A DNA stretch of 64,000 nucleotides, from NCBI GenBank assembly GCA_950295325.1, contig OX485805.1, forward strand, positions 37,621,501 to 37,685,500. The letters run 5' to 3'. The position numbers and the translations under genes are program-made. Of this stretch, positions 14,623 to 25,773 are shown one piece after another. Origin of the DNA: Polytrichum commune. Its lineage: Eukaryota > Streptophyta > Polytrichopsida > Polytrichales > Polytrichaceae. The notes under the pieces were generated by a model that saw only the letters and a list, made by a program, of their open reading frames with translations, was not told the origin of the DNA and did not search any database. Position 1 is the first letter of the stretch; the number at the start of each line of letters is the position of its first letter.

Positions 14623-15480
14623 CTAATTACGCGCATCTCTAAGTTGATCTTTCATGAATTTTCCGCTCCAACCAATGGCACTTCGCGTAAAAATGAGAGC
14701 ACTACGTATCTCAACTGAAAGAATGCGCTCATTTCTTCTGTAACAACACTCAACAAATCCCCTCACAAACTCTTCACACAAGTCCATAAAATCATCAATC
14801 GCTTCATGAGTAGTTCCAAAGGCACCACCCAAAGCCCTCTCAATACCCTCAACCCTGAAAATTTCTTGCTCGCTACATATTTGACGATCATCAACCACTT
14901 TTTTTGTTAAAACAATCAACTCTATCATCATCTATGTGAAGTGATTAATCCTTATCTCATTACTCATATTTCTCTACTTCTTCGTCAAATCTTATAACTA
15001 ACGTAATTTGGTCTGCATAGTACACATGCTGCTAGGCATATGATCCAACATCTGCCTCTGAATCATTGAAAGTAACTCGTGACAAAATTCCTAACATATT
15101 TTAACCCGCATTATACGCTGATAAATAACACGCCTGAAATCTAATGATCCATACTCCTCACTGTTGTACATCATGTGCACAATGCCCTCTATATACTTCC
15201 CTACACGACGCTGATCATCACTGAAGCTATACAATATCAGATCATCAGTCTGAAATCGCACTCCATAATCAAACAAGTTATTTTGCAGAGGCACAGAAGA
15301 ACCCATCTCTGCTCAATACCTCTCTATAAAGCGGTCTAGAATAGGCTTTGCCGTAGTAAGATGCCATTTCATTCCAAAGAATGAAACATAGTAGATCATG
15401 GTTCCTAAGGCATACAAGTCTGCGACATAGCAAACAATGACACATTAACATGATAGCGAGATATAATATTACTATCATTA
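14623..15480 (-). pseudogene. Decayed coding-like region, family not recognised
   Basis: Minus-strand open pieces at 15278-15478, 15091-15306 and 14623-14931 have protein-like composition. Examples are FDYGVRFQTDDLILYSFSDD, then HMMYNSEEYGSLDFRRVIYQ, then ERALGGAFGTTHEAIDDFMD. They sit in different frames separated by stops. I do not recognise the family; an old transposon accessory gene is possible. Confidence 0.3.
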
Positions 15481-15889
15481 CTGCAAGTTAAGGTCAAACC
15501 CAAAGGAATCCTCAACATCTTCACCAACTCAACTCTAAAGTTATCCTTCTTCTTCATCCTCTAAAAAAGACATAGGTAACTATTCCTCCACTACTTCATC
15601 TAGAAGTGACATAGAAAGTTCTTCTTCCTCAAATTCTAAAACATGCATAGAAAACTTCTCCTCTAGTTATTCCTCATCAGAAAAACTCAAATCAATCACA
15701 TCAAAATCAGAGGCATCTCCTAACCCTAAGGCCTAAAAAACCCTTTTATGTACATTTAGGATGAGAAACAAAAATTCTATTGAAAGACTATTGTTTGAAT
15801 TGTCTCCCGTAAAAAACTTAAATCGTTCCGTACTGCAAATATAAATATAAAATATTTTTATAACTTCAAAAAATACCCAGCTACCTTTA

Positions 15890-16365
15890 AGACTTGATAA
15901 TTTTCTCATATAAGCTACCCTCAAAAAATTAAACATATATAGAGGAACACCTTAGCAATGCGCTTCCAATGAGCCTAAAATCATATAGATTGGATAACAT
16001 ATGAAGAAGATATCTAAATAGAGGTTTGTTAGATGAGGCCCTGTAAGCTTCAAACATAAATTACTTTTACATATCATACATTCACAAATAATTAAACATA
16101 TACAGAGGAACATCTTAAAATTGTGCTTCTAATGAGCCTAAAATCATACATATTGGATTAGATATGAAGAAAATATCTCAATTTGAAGCTTGCTGGGTTT
16201 AGGCCCAGCAAGCTTCAACCACAAATTACTTTCACATATCAATGTCATAATTTTTTTAAAGATATCTAAAGGAGCACCTTAATAAGGTACTTCCAATGAG
16301 CCTAAAATCATACACTTTGGAATGCATATGAAGAAAATATCTCAAATATACGAATGCTTTTGCAT
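15890..16365. repeat. Diverged copies of the ~165-bp satellite
   Basis: Three diverged units recur about every 150 bp. Each has a CTTCCAATGAGCCTAAAATC block and, in the best copy near 16187, AAGCTTGCTGGGTTTAGG followed by CCCAGCAAGCTTC. They match the array at 9-12 kb but are older. Confidence 0.6.
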
Positions 16366-18037
16366 TTACATGTCTATAAATTCTACTTATGTCTTTATTT
16401 TTCATATAAGAGCCCATTAATTTTATTTTTTCATAAGATTGAAATATTATTTGAATCCTTGGAATGAATGATAAATAACACATGACTTGCAAAAAAGAAA
16501 ATATTAAAAAAAAATCCTAATTTTTTTCTTCTGAATATAATTATAAAATAATAATATTTATAATGATAGACCAAAAAAATATAGCTTATATGGGTTCATA
16601 CAATTTCTAAAATTTCTAAAAAAATTCAATACAACAAATATATTTAATGAAATAAATATTCATTTAACTATATGATAAAAAATATTTAAAATTATATATT
16701 AAATTTTTTTCTACATTTGAATATTATATCGGTACAGAAATATCATATGCATTTGGAAATCACTTAATACAAGAACAAAAAAAATTATATGTCTTATGAG
16801 GTACAACCAAAGGTTGTAGGTCTCGTCAGTATCGTAGAACTTGACATTTCAAACGAGTCGGTATTATTTCCTCTGAATAACATACAATCATTTATACGAA
16901 CATAGATGAAGTCCACAAGTAATTTGGCTTTCATCAAAATTTGTTTACATTCTCTATGAGATTCTATAATAACATTAGATTTTAGCAACAAATATTTCTT
17001 AAGAAATCTACAAGTCCAAATATAATGGTTTTGCAATCGTTCGTCGTGTATGAACATAAGACTATATTATAGGCAAAATAACAAGAAACTTGTAAGTGAT
17101 GCATTAATTAAATAGTGATGAATATGCTACACTAAGAGATATGTTTTGGTCCTTAGTCATATGGTTTATATTATAAAATATTTTTTGTGCAAAAAAAAAT
17201 CACTTACTTTTCAATTTTCCATTACAAAATATATTATAATAAACTTTTTAATACTTGAAACATATGATACACATTATTATTTGGTCTTCAAATTGATGTA
17301 TGTTGTTTCTACATATTTTTTTATATAAGTTCATAAATGAATTCATGTTTTTTAACATTGTTTTTTTATATGGAACGTAATTGTTTGCAATATTGCATAA
17401 CATGGTTGCATGCAACCTTAATAAAACCATTTTTCAAAAGATCCCATCGATATTTTTCAAATTGGTTTGGAAATGACCGACACCAAAATCCAGGAAAACA
17501 AGTAGAAGTAATACACCTGTGAATGGTCGTCCTCATCATCATCTGGTTCGGAAGAAACATCCAAAGCATGTCCCTAAACCCTAAACCCAAAGCACCCTAA
17601 ATCTACAGAACAATCTTTTGAGTCCTTACTCTTCAATAAACAGATAATGATATCTCTATTTAACATATCGACGATGCTATTATAACAGTAAAACCATATG
17701 ATATCTTCTTACCTTAAAGTTGCATGCATTTTTTAGGACGCATTGGAGTTTTTCCAGCATTTTCTAGATCAAGTAGAGCAGAACCACACCTCAATCTCTG
17801 GGAAAGATCCATCTTGATGTTTCAAATTTACTGTAGACGAACGGATAATGTGTTCCTCTTCAAGTAATGTGAAATACACAAGGAAAATTGACAATATTCT
17901 CTCTGAATATATCCATTGAGTGCTGCTGTAAATAAAGGTAAGATTTCTATCTCATGTTAAATTCCTGTATGTCGTCCTTGAAGATCTCATATGTTTGTGT
18001 TATGTGTTTTGAAGCAAAAAACGCTAGAAGTGTGCAG
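16366..18037. other. AT-rich region without a supported gene
   Basis: Long A and T runs and only short open frames with no recognisable family. A CCCTAAACCCTAAACCC stretch near 17573 is too short to count as an interstitial telomere array. Confidence 0.5.
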
Positions 18038-18158
18038 GCGGGAATACTCCATTGCGATTTGAAACCCTCGAACCTGTTGGTGTCCGCGGACGGCACTCTC
18101 AAGGTGGCGGACTTCGGCCATGTGAGAATTGTTGCTGCATCAAACACCGGGACAGCAG
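18038..18158 (+). pseudogene. Isolated CDKF-like protein kinase exon
   Basis: A 121-bp segment flanked by an acceptor (GTGTGCAG) and a donor (CAG then GTTTGT) encodes the kinase catalytic loop and DFG motif: ILHCDLKPSNLLVSADG, then LKVADFG. The His-Arg-Asp motif is HCD instead of HRD. The spacing and the SADGTLKVADFG wording resemble plant CDKF (CDK-activating kinase) rather than other CDKs. I see no glycine-rich loop exon upstream and no APE region downstream in a convincing place. This is therefore probably an orphan or decayed exon, although an exon of a long-intron gene cannot be excluded. Confidence 0.6.
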
Positions 18159-18170
18159 GTTTGTGCTGAA

Positions 18171-19490
18171 ATTGGAGAGTTTCATGTAGTTTTTGGGAAT
18201 ACATATTCGACAGCCTGCTGTGGCATGGAAGTGAAGGAGAAGATGGTTTTTTTTTTGCATACAATCATCTTGGAACATAATTTCGCTTCGTTGATGTGCA
18301 GCCACATTCAAGAGAATGTGACCCTTGCATCAGTTTATTTCTATAGTAACTTCTGCAAGTGATTGTTACAATAAAGATAAATTAAAGTTTTAGAGTTTCA
18401 TGTAGTTTTTAAGAATACTTGTTCGCCTTCTACTTCTGCCATAGTAGCAAAGGAGAAGATGCTTTGTTTGCGTTGATGTACGATCAGAGAATTCCAGAGA
18501 ATGTGACCTTTGCACTAATTTATCGCTATTGTGACAGTTTTTGCAAGTCAATGTTACAATAGGGGTAAAGGAAAACCCAGGAGTTTCATGTAGTTATGTA
18601 GAATAATTTGTATGACTGCTACTTCTGGCATAGAAGTGAAGGAGAGGGCAATTTTGTTGCATATACTTGTGCTGAACATATTTTTGCGTTGTTCATGTAC
18701 GGCCACATTCCAGAGAATGTGACCTTTGCATCAGTTTATCTCCACAGTGCCTTCTGCAAGTGTTTGTTACAATAGGGATAACTGAAAATTTGAGAGTTTC
18801 ATGTAGTTCTGTAGGATGAATGTTGGACTTCCACTCCTGGCATAGAAGTGAAAGAGAAGACTTTTTTGTTGCATAGGATCATGATCAACATTTCTTCACT
18901 CCGCTGATGTGCAGCCACAGTCCAGATTATCTGATGCTCGTTGTAATTTTTCTGTCTATTGAGTTTGGAGTTTGTTACCTTCACCTTATTCAGAGCCTTG
19001 ATGATGCTTGAATTTCTCTTAGAATGTTTTCCTAATTACCTCTCATGCGGAAGCGTTGCAAGCTCTTTGCTTGCAATCCCCAGGCTGTATGTTTGTTTAT
19101 TAAAATAGAAACCATGTTGTTGAACTATTTGGTCAACTTTTACTTCTTAAGGAGAAGCCTCTTATGTTGCATAGTTTCGTGTAAAACACATTAATATTGC
19201 TTTGGTGATGGATGGGCACATTCCAGAAAATGTGACCCTTGCATCAATTTGTCTCTAAACCTTCGGCAAGTGATTGTTACAATAGGGACGAATGAAAATG
19301 TGAGAGTTTTATGGAGTTTTAGAAACAAATGTTCAACTTCTACTTGTTCTGCTGCCCAGGATTATGTTGAACATACATTAGCTTTAATGATTTGTGACCA
19401 CATTCCAGAAAATGTGACTCGATGCAATTTTCCATTTAACAGCTTTGGCCCTGTGATTGTTAGGATAGGTTTTGCACCTCTTGGTGCCTC
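18171..19490. repeat. ~200-bp tandem array, about six units
   Basis: Repeated blocks include GAGAGTTTCATGTAGTT at about 18172, 18392, 18582, 18793 and (changed) 19302. CCACATTCCAGAGAATGTGA recurs near 18302, 18490, 18702, 19209 and 19398. GTTACAATAGGGATAA-like ends occur at about 18364, 18550, 18768 and 19272. Units are 190-220 bp and diverged. The array starts 13 bp after the donor of the kinase exon, so it may have grown inside that gene's intron. Confidence 0.75.
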
Positions 19491-19920
19491 AGCCGATGTT
19501 ACCCTGAATGTTAGAGGTCTCCATTTCTTGGTTACAGCATCAAATTGCCAGGTTGTTCAAGGTTGAGTTGACAGGTGACAGGTATCGACATGTTTGTAGG
19601 TATGCACATCACCTCCTTGCAAGAAAATGAGGTGAAGGCTGGCCTCAATCTCAAGAAAGAATCTGTGGATTCTTGGACTGAAGGTACACTCCAGTACTGC
19701 CTGCAAAACCAGCAAGATTGACCACAATGTTAAGTGCTTCTCAACAGCAAAATTGGGTTGTTGACAACCAGATAGAGATATAGTTATAAGAGTTCACTCC
19801 ATAAAGAGTTGCAATCACTTTCAATCCTTAATACAAAGGTTTTATATGTATCATTGTCTCTGCATGCAAGAGATGCTGATTAGATAGCACTCTATGTAAA
19901 CCTTCAACTTCAGGTGCAAA

Positions 19921-20150
19921 GTCGACCTAAATGAGGACATTATGTTGTCAATTTAGGTTGAGTCGACCTAAATGAGGACAATATGTTAGTCAATTTAAAT
20001 TGAGTCGACCTAAATGAGGACATTATGTTGTCAATTTAGGTTGAGTCGACCTAAATGAGGACAATATGTTGTCAATTTAGGTTGAGTCGACCTAAATGAG
20101 GACAATATGTTGTCAATTTAGGTTGAGTCGACCTAAATGAGTCGATTTCC
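19921..20150. repeat. 41-bp tandem array with internal palindrome
   Basis: About 5.5 units of 41-42 bp start at GTCGACC at 19921, 19962, 20004, 20045, 20086 and 20127. The joint between units reads TTTAGGTTGA then GTCGACCTAAA, an inverted repeat. Compared with the 22-bp palindrome of the large transposon, it differs mainly by G-to-A and C-to-T changes plus one base. Confidence 0.9.
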
Positions 20151-21287
20151 CAGCTTAACATACTCTCATTTTAATGGAAACTACGGCGGAAAATCAAATG
20201 TTATTTTTTTACTTGTACTCTACAACTTTCCAGTGGTTTCCATTTCATTCTTGGATTAATAGTTTGCTTTATGTACTCTCAATTCACTGGAAAACTCTCA
20301 TTTTAATGAATATTGTTCAGAGAACACTATCTTCCTATGAGGATTTAAACCTCAAGACAGATTCAGGTTTTGGACAAAAGAAGTGACAAGCCCAAGAGAT
20401 ACAAGATTAGGGAAAAATAAGTTGTGCGGCATTATACATCACCTAAATTTCTCCAGATGAGGCGAATGTTGAATTATCTTGAATCATATTTACAGTTGGA
20501 ATGACACACCACTTTGCGAGGCTTCAGGGAGTCCTCATGCAGCACAGAAGGAGATAAAGAATCTATTCAAGCGCCGATATAGAAAAGAGATGTAAGAGCT
20601 TACCATTCCGAACGAAAGCCAGAGTTCTGCAAATTCATGAAATTCGTGAACCAAAAGCAAATATCAATTGACCTTAGTCAGATTATCAAACGGTAATAGA
20701 AAGCGGCCTTAATAAAATCCCCCACAAAATCACTTATAAAAAACCAGAAATTGCCATGCAATTCCTACACCCAACAATTTTGCGAAAAGACGATGACTAC
20801 ATGACTAAAATCTTACTAACAGCAGAAAAATGGCACAGAACTCCCTGTAAGAGAAATGAAGGGTGAAGCAAGGGATGTTATGAACGACAGGGAAGAAGGT
20901 ATAACCACTCAATTGATCACTTTGTGCTGCTGCTGAATTTTGGAGCTTATCAGTCATCCCTGATTCAGTATCTCGATGTTGGAATTTTGTTTAAGACTAT
21001 TTTCCTGAACACCTGCTATCGCAATGTTTTTGCATGCAATTCTTAAGCTGCATGGATGACATTAGTTCACCCAGAGCAAGATGACAGTTGATAAAGAAGC
21101 TGTGGAGAAGGCTAAGGAGAATGGGTATATATGGCCAGTGTTATTGTGAAGAAGGCGATGACACTCGAAGGCCGGATGAAAGAAACAGCAGTGGAAACAT
21201 GCTAGGGTGCAGAAGCTTGAATTGGAGTATGATAAAAAGAGACGGATCAATTTTGGCAAGGAGTAACCATTTTGTAAGGATGGAAAA
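20151..21287. other. Left flank of the large transposon, no intact gene
   Basis: Just before the transposon (21080-21270) there is coding-like sequence on the plus strand in broken frames. One piece reads KEAVEKAKENGYIWPV; another, in a different frame, reads QWKHARVQKLELEYDKKRRI and ends at a TAA near 21268. I do not recognise the product. It may be an eroded terminal exon of a host gene next to the insertion. Confidence 0.35.
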
Positions 21288-21289
21288 AA

Positions 21290-21315
21290 CACTATATTCG
21301 TTAAATTGAGACTTT
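21290..21315 (+). repeat. Left terminal inverted repeat
   Basis: CACTATATTCGTTAAATTGA plus GACTTT, identical over 26 bp to the complement of 37868-37893. Preceded by six A residues. Confidence 0.85.
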
Positions 21316-21449
21316 TTGGGCATTTTGAGACATTCACAGAAATAAGAACAAGGATAAATGGAACACGTATTGGAGAAAGTTGTAAGATGCAAACACTTTG
21401 AAGCGGGTGTTTAGAACAAGAACCCCATTAATAACTCATATTTGGGATT

Positions 21450-21700
21450 GTTTAGGGCGGGCAATCCAAACCTTAGGCCAAGTTGAAGGGGAAATCTTAA
21501 AACATTCATATTATCGCACAAAAACTTGTATGAATATGGTTTAGGTAGGGCAATCCAAACCATAGATCATATTGAAGGGGAAATATGTGAACCAATATAA
21601 TATAACATACAAAATATTCCAAACTCATATTTGTGATGGTTTAGGTAGGGCAATCCAAACCTTAGACCATATGGAAGGGGAAATCATGTGACACTTATAT
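21450..21700. repeat. Left subterminal repeats
   Basis: Three units about 90-100 bp apart (about 21453, 21539 and 21637). Each has a GGTTTAGGTAGGGCAATCC core followed by AAACC and then a TTGAAGGGGAAAT-like tail. The core is an imperfect inverted repeat and looks like a decayed version of the 22-bp palindrome. Such subterminal arrays are transposase-binding sites in known CACTA elements; that role here is inferred. Confidence 0.7.
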
Positions 21701-21826
21701 TATTGCAAAAAAAAACATACAAAGTGTGGCATGTAAAATGCATAGCATGCTAACACCACACATCCATTGGATAGTGCGACCCAAAATGTTCTTGCCTATG
21801 GCCCAAAACCCTACGCCTACTATGGC

Positions 21827-22174
21827 CTATCTAGCCTCGGAGACTACCTCTTTTTCTTTTGCTTCATTTTCTTTTGCTTTTTTTACTTTTGCCTCTTTTT
21901 CTTTTGCCTCTTTTTCTTTTGCCTCTTTTTCTTTTGCTGCGGCTTCTTTTGCTCGCATTGCTTCAACATTCCTGAAAATCTCCGCCCCGCGACTATAGCC
22001 ATTCTTGGGGTGACCGCCATCAAAAACACATTTTGGATTCCGTCGGCCGCCCGAATTATACGACGAAGAATTCGAATACGATGAAGTGGACTGTCTTGCA
22101 TTTCTGGTCATGGAGTAGAAACGCTCCAACTCGACGGACGCACTAGCCCACATAGGTTTACGGGTGGGAGCAAC
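21827..22174 (-). CDS. Last exon of transposon minus-strand gene (KEKEA tail)
   Basis: The exon starts after the acceptor GCGTTGCAG (exon base 22174) and runs 115 codons to a TAG-type end at 21827. The first part is Ser/Tyr/Asn-rich (TRNARQSTSSYSNSSSYNSG). The end is a strongly charged tail with about five KEKEA repeats, likely helical. It is in phase 0 with the upstream exon 22308-22661. No function is recognisable; a charged tail may aid protein or nucleic-acid contacts. Confidence 0.55.
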   Translation of the reverse strand, partial: VAPTRKPMWASASVELERFYSMTRNARQSTSSYSNSSSYNSGGRRNPKCVFDGGHPKNGYSRGAEIFRNVEAMRAKEAAAKEKEAKEKEAKEKEAKVKKAKENEAKEKEVVSEAR

Positions 22175-22307
22175 CTGCAACGCGTCAATGCAAGAACACA
22201 TGTGTTAGTTTAGGGAGGAAGACCCAAACGTGTCACACGTTCAATTTTTAAGTGCGGGATGATTGTAATGCGCGGTTAACCATGTTTTGGGGGGGGGGGG
22301 GGTTCAC

Positions 22308-22661
22308 CTTGTCACCGGGGGCGTTCCCGTCGGAGTTGGCGAGGAGGGGCAAGGCGTCCCGCAAAGGGATAGGAAGGGTGCCACTCTTCGTGGGCCGAGC
22401 GTCCATCCGCAGCCGCCGTTGAGGTGTAATACTGCCGCCGGGCCGAGAGGGGGACGTCCGGATGCATTTGCGATTTATGCCCTTGAGCGGCGACGGGGAC
22501 AGAGATGGCCGGAAGATTTGCTTGGGTGGGGGGCTATCGACGACGCCGGCGTTGATAGGCTCTTTGGAGTAGTCGATGGTGGACGCGGCATCGTAGACGG
22601 TCTCGTAGAAGAAGCTCCCCAAGTTTGATTCGCTGACGATCTCAATCGAGGGCTCCAAACG
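22308..22661 (-). CDS. Penultimate exon of transposon minus-strand gene
   Basis: A strong branch and pyrimidine tract ends in GCGCCAG at 22662, then 118 open codons lead to the donor AAG|GTGAAC at 22307. The 133-bp intron that follows holds a run of about 15 C on this strand. The product is Pro/Ser-rich (SPPPKQIFRPSLSPSPL) without a known domain. A clean donor joining the phosphatase exon to this acceptor was not found, so the connection upstream is unresolved. Confidence 0.5.
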
Positions 22662-22772
22662 CTGGCGCAAAAAAAGAAACAAAACAAAACCCAAGGGGAG
22701 GGGGGAGCATGTGAAAATCGATATACAATTGAGGCATAATATATCACACACAATGGCACACCATGTAGTATC

Positions 22773-23537
22773 TCAAATGAGTTTATTATATTTCGCATGA
22801 GCGTACAACTCTCTGTACATATAGTCCTTCGGATCCATGTATCTTTCGCCTATCGGATTACAACTAAGGAACCGGGGCACGGGTAGTCCGCTCCCCACGA
22901 GCGTTTGAATGTACTTAAGTAGGTCTAACAAAAAGCGGTCTCGGACCTTCTCGACCGTCCACGTGGGGCAAACTATGAAGTTCGAGGTCGGGTTCAAAAT
23001 GTTTTTGGAAGCGCTGTCGTCCACCATCAACGTGTTGTCATGGGTGGGGCGAACGTCGTAGGGACAGCCGACCATGGTCGGACGCTGGTCCCATACGACT
23101 GGCTTCAAGACCTTAAGAAATTGGTTTACGGCGGGGTTGTTGGGCTTCTTCACAACCCTGCCCTCGGGGGTGTATAATGTTTTACAAGAATCCTGTCATA
23201 GGACCAAGCACGGGGGTTGGAGTCCCTTGAAGATGAACTCCACGACGGCCTGGGTATTCTCGGACTTCATGGAGCTCCAAATGATCACCCACCATTTGGA
23301 TAGGGCGACCTGTAGGAAGCGCCGAAGGGACGGGCGGAGGTACACTAGCTTGCTTTTGATGTACGCGGGGGGTCCATCGTAGTTGGCGTCCTCGGGCTTG
23401 CAGAAAGGCACCGTAGGGACCCTCGGACAATGCACGCACTGGACAAGGACCCCGTTGAGGTCTAGCACCAGGAACCGGGTCTTGGGAGGCGAAGGTGGCG
23501 AGGGCAAAATCGGGGGGACCACCGCGCTGTCCTCCAC
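22773..23537 (-). pseudogene. FCP1-type HAD phosphatase-like domain with in-frame stop
   Basis: A single frame encodes an FCP1/NIF-like HAD fold. Motif I is LVLDLNGVLV, a plant-type DLNG variant of DxDxT. A KLVYLRPSLRRFLQ segment follows, then motif II VIIWSSM. A KPxxW segment and motif IV TLMVDDSASKNILNP come later. The family dephosphorylates phosphoproteins such as the RNA polymerase II tail. An in-frame TGA at 23196-23198 interrupts the domain between PPCLVL and QDSCKTLYTPEG, where relatives have an ordinary residue (Trp by TGG-to-TGA is the simplest reading). There is no ATG: the frame begins at GTG 23537 or, if spliced, after GTGGAG at 23531. It is either the C-terminal part of the large minus-strand gene or a separate captured gene. 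Confidence 0.7.
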
Positions 23538-24081
23538 ACTCCTCGGAGAGGATCAGTGGGGAGCTGCGACGCTATGCTCCGAACCCTGCGGCGACGAGCG
23601 AGAGAAGGCGGACGAGGACTATGTTATGCTATGTCCATCTCAAGCAGAACGGAAATTTTGTGCAAACACAAGAAGAATTGGACCATTGGTGGCAACAAAA
23701 ACATACAAGGGGAACAACATACATTGGGACACGGATGCAAACATATGGGCGCCAAAAATAATAATTTTATTTTTACAAATCTCTATGTACAATTTTATTG
23801 GGGGGGACCGCGGTGAACGAGGGCATTCACACTACCCTAATTCTACATCTACAAAATTGGTTGCGCGCCGCCAAGGTCGAGTGTAGTCGAGTGCAGGTGA
23901 GACGAAGGGGATCGCGGGGGGGCACGTTGGGGGGAGGGGGAGCAAGTGTAGAGCATGGGGGGGGGGGGGGGCAGGGGGTGTGCATTTCCTCCTAGCAAGG
24001 GGGACACGACCACGCCAACAAGACAATGACCCAGGAAGTTTGGGTCGGTCGACCCAAACTGGGGAGGGCTCAGTGTATTAC

Positions 24082-25569
24082 CTCGCCCTGGTCATGTCTC
24101 GACGATGTGGAAGCCTCCACCGTCCCCGCTGCCCCGCCTCTCTCGCCACCGCCTTCTCCGACGACGTCAGGAACCTTCTCCTGCAAACGATCGGCATCAG
24201 GCCCTTGTCCTAAACCAATCTCCGCATGTGCATCATGCATGCGTTCATCGATTTGGTTAGGAGTAGAGGTATCACCAGGCCCTTGCAGGCCTTCAACATC
24301 TAGCATGGCCGTGTCTAGTTGACACCCATGTTGGTCAAGGGAGGACTGCGCTGCAACGGGGTTTGGGTCGCCCGACCCAAACTGTCCTGCATCTGGAGAG
24401 GGCCCTTCGGACACTCCAGTGGATGGTGGGTTTGGGTCGGTCGACCCAAACATCCTGGGGTCGTCCGCTTGGTGAGGGGGCGCCATGACTATGGGGGGCC
24501 GAAGTGGTGGAGGGCCCAAAGGGGAGGAGGCTCCAGAGACGCGCCAGATGTTGGGGTCATCCACTTGCTGGACCGGCGCATACGGAACTTGGTGGGGCCG
24601 AATCAAGTGCTGGAAGCTGAAAGACAATTGCGGCACAGGCTGCTGAGGGATGCTCTGCGGAGGGAAGCCGGGGGGCAAGTGCGGGAAGGAGCTGGAGGGA
24701 GCCACCACCAAACCTTGCGCCCACATTCCTTGTATCACTTGTGATATCAATTCGGCGTGGGACGGAGGTTGGGCCATCGCCCTCTGTCGCTCCTGCTCCA
24801 ACAGGAGAGCCCTCAGCTCTGCTACCTCGTTCCGCATTGAGGGCTCTTCAGCGGCAACCTTCTGCAGACGGACGCGTTGCTCCTCGTCCCTCCTCATCTT
24901 CTCGTTCGCCTCCTCCACAGTCAGGACCTCGGGCTTCACCCTAACCATGCCAGCGAACGCTGTCGGGGAGGGGGGATCTGATCTGAGCCGTTTGGCGAGC
25001 TCAATATCATCGTCGTCCTCGCTGCTTATGGCAATGGTCTCCTCCACGGAGTAGTCGCCATACAGCTTCTTCCCCTTCAACTTCCTCCTCTCCCTGAACG
25101 TGGCGGTCGCGTCCCTGGAGTACATGTCCCGTGCATCGTCCACAGTCAGGACGGGCACGAGCTTACTCTGCGGGGTTGCCGCCCGCATCGCCTTCTTCCG
25201 TTGAGGGGCTTCGGATTGTTGCGTGAAGCCCGTTGCCCCTTCCTCGACGTCGCCTTCCTTCTCCGCCTCCTCGTGTTCCTCTGCTTCCTCCTCCTCCTCC
25301 TCAACCTCGCCACCTTCTGTGCGGGACGGATTGCCCGGATGCAACCCGACCAGAGGTTCGGGAACTTGGGTCGTGGCCCTCATGGCCATTTCCTCCGGGT
25401 TGATGCGCCTCACCCTATCAAGAGGGTTTTCGCCACCCTGAACAACCTCGTCGACGTAGCTACCCGGGATCCAATCGAGGATGTCCATCTTCTTCGCCAG
25501 CGATTTCTGCACCCTATAAAATGGCAGATCGCCATCCTCTATGTAGGAGTATATATTCAGCCCCGACAT
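24082..25569 (-). CDS. Exon 3 of transposon minus-strand gene (coiled coil, Pro-rich)
   Basis: The exon spans 496 codons from the acceptor TTGTGTAG (exon base 25569) to the donor GAG|GTAATA at 24081, both phase 0. It begins MSGLNIYSYIEDGD, which completes the methyltransferase-like segment of exon 2. An acidic EEEEEEAEEHEEAEKEGD region follows. Then comes a helical, probably coiled-coil stretch (NEKMRRDEEQRVRLQKVAAE and following). After that lies a long Pro/Gln/Met-rich tail. Two copies of the transposon's 22-bp palindrome lie inside the exon and are translated as FGSTDPN and FGSGDPN. No stop interrupts the exon. Antisense open frames over it are GC-driven shadows. Confidence 0.7.
24361..24451 (-). 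repeat. Two palindromes inside coding exon
   Basis: GTTTGGGTCG-CC-CGACCCAAAC at 24361-24382 and GTTTGGGTCG-GT-CGACCCAAAC at 24430-24451 lie inside the open exon and are read as FGSGDPN and FGSTDPN on the minus strand. They are 47 bp apart. All six frames of the palindrome are free of stops. Confidence 0.85.
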
Positions 25570-25643
25570 CTACACAATCCAAGTTATAGGGAAATTAGAA
25601 TTTGTCGAGGCAGTCACATATACAAGACTAAGTGAAATGTGTA

Positions 25644-25773
25644 GTTTGGGCCGGTCGACCCAAACCTGCAAAAAGCCTAGTTTGGGTCGGTCGACCCAAA
25701 CCTGCAAAGAGCCTAGTTTGGGTCGATCGACCCAAACCTGCAAAGAGCCTAGTTTGGGTCGATCGACCCAAAC
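25644..25773. repeat. Four palindromes with exact 36-bp period in an intron
   Basis: Copies start at 25644, 25680, 25716 and 25752. The 14-bp spacer CCTGCAAAGAGCCT-like sequence is almost constant. The centres are CCGGTCG, CGGTCG, CGATCG and CGATCG, so the last two are perfect palindromes. The array fills the 232-bp intron between exons 2 and 3 (25570-25801). Confidence 0.9.

Noticed and set aside
21726-22084. Plus-strand Phe/Ser-rich open frames near 21.9 kb
   Set aside because: They are the antisense of the KEKEA repeats in the last exon of the minus-strand gene.
24319-25635. Long plus-strand open frames opposite exon 3
   Set aside because: They are shadows of the GC-rich minus-strand exon, which has matching splice sites and phase on both sides.
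25644-25773. CRISPR-like array (regular palindromes with equal spacers)
   Set aside because: The spacers are the same sequence each time, the setting is a plant intron, and no cas genes exist; it is a tandem repeat.
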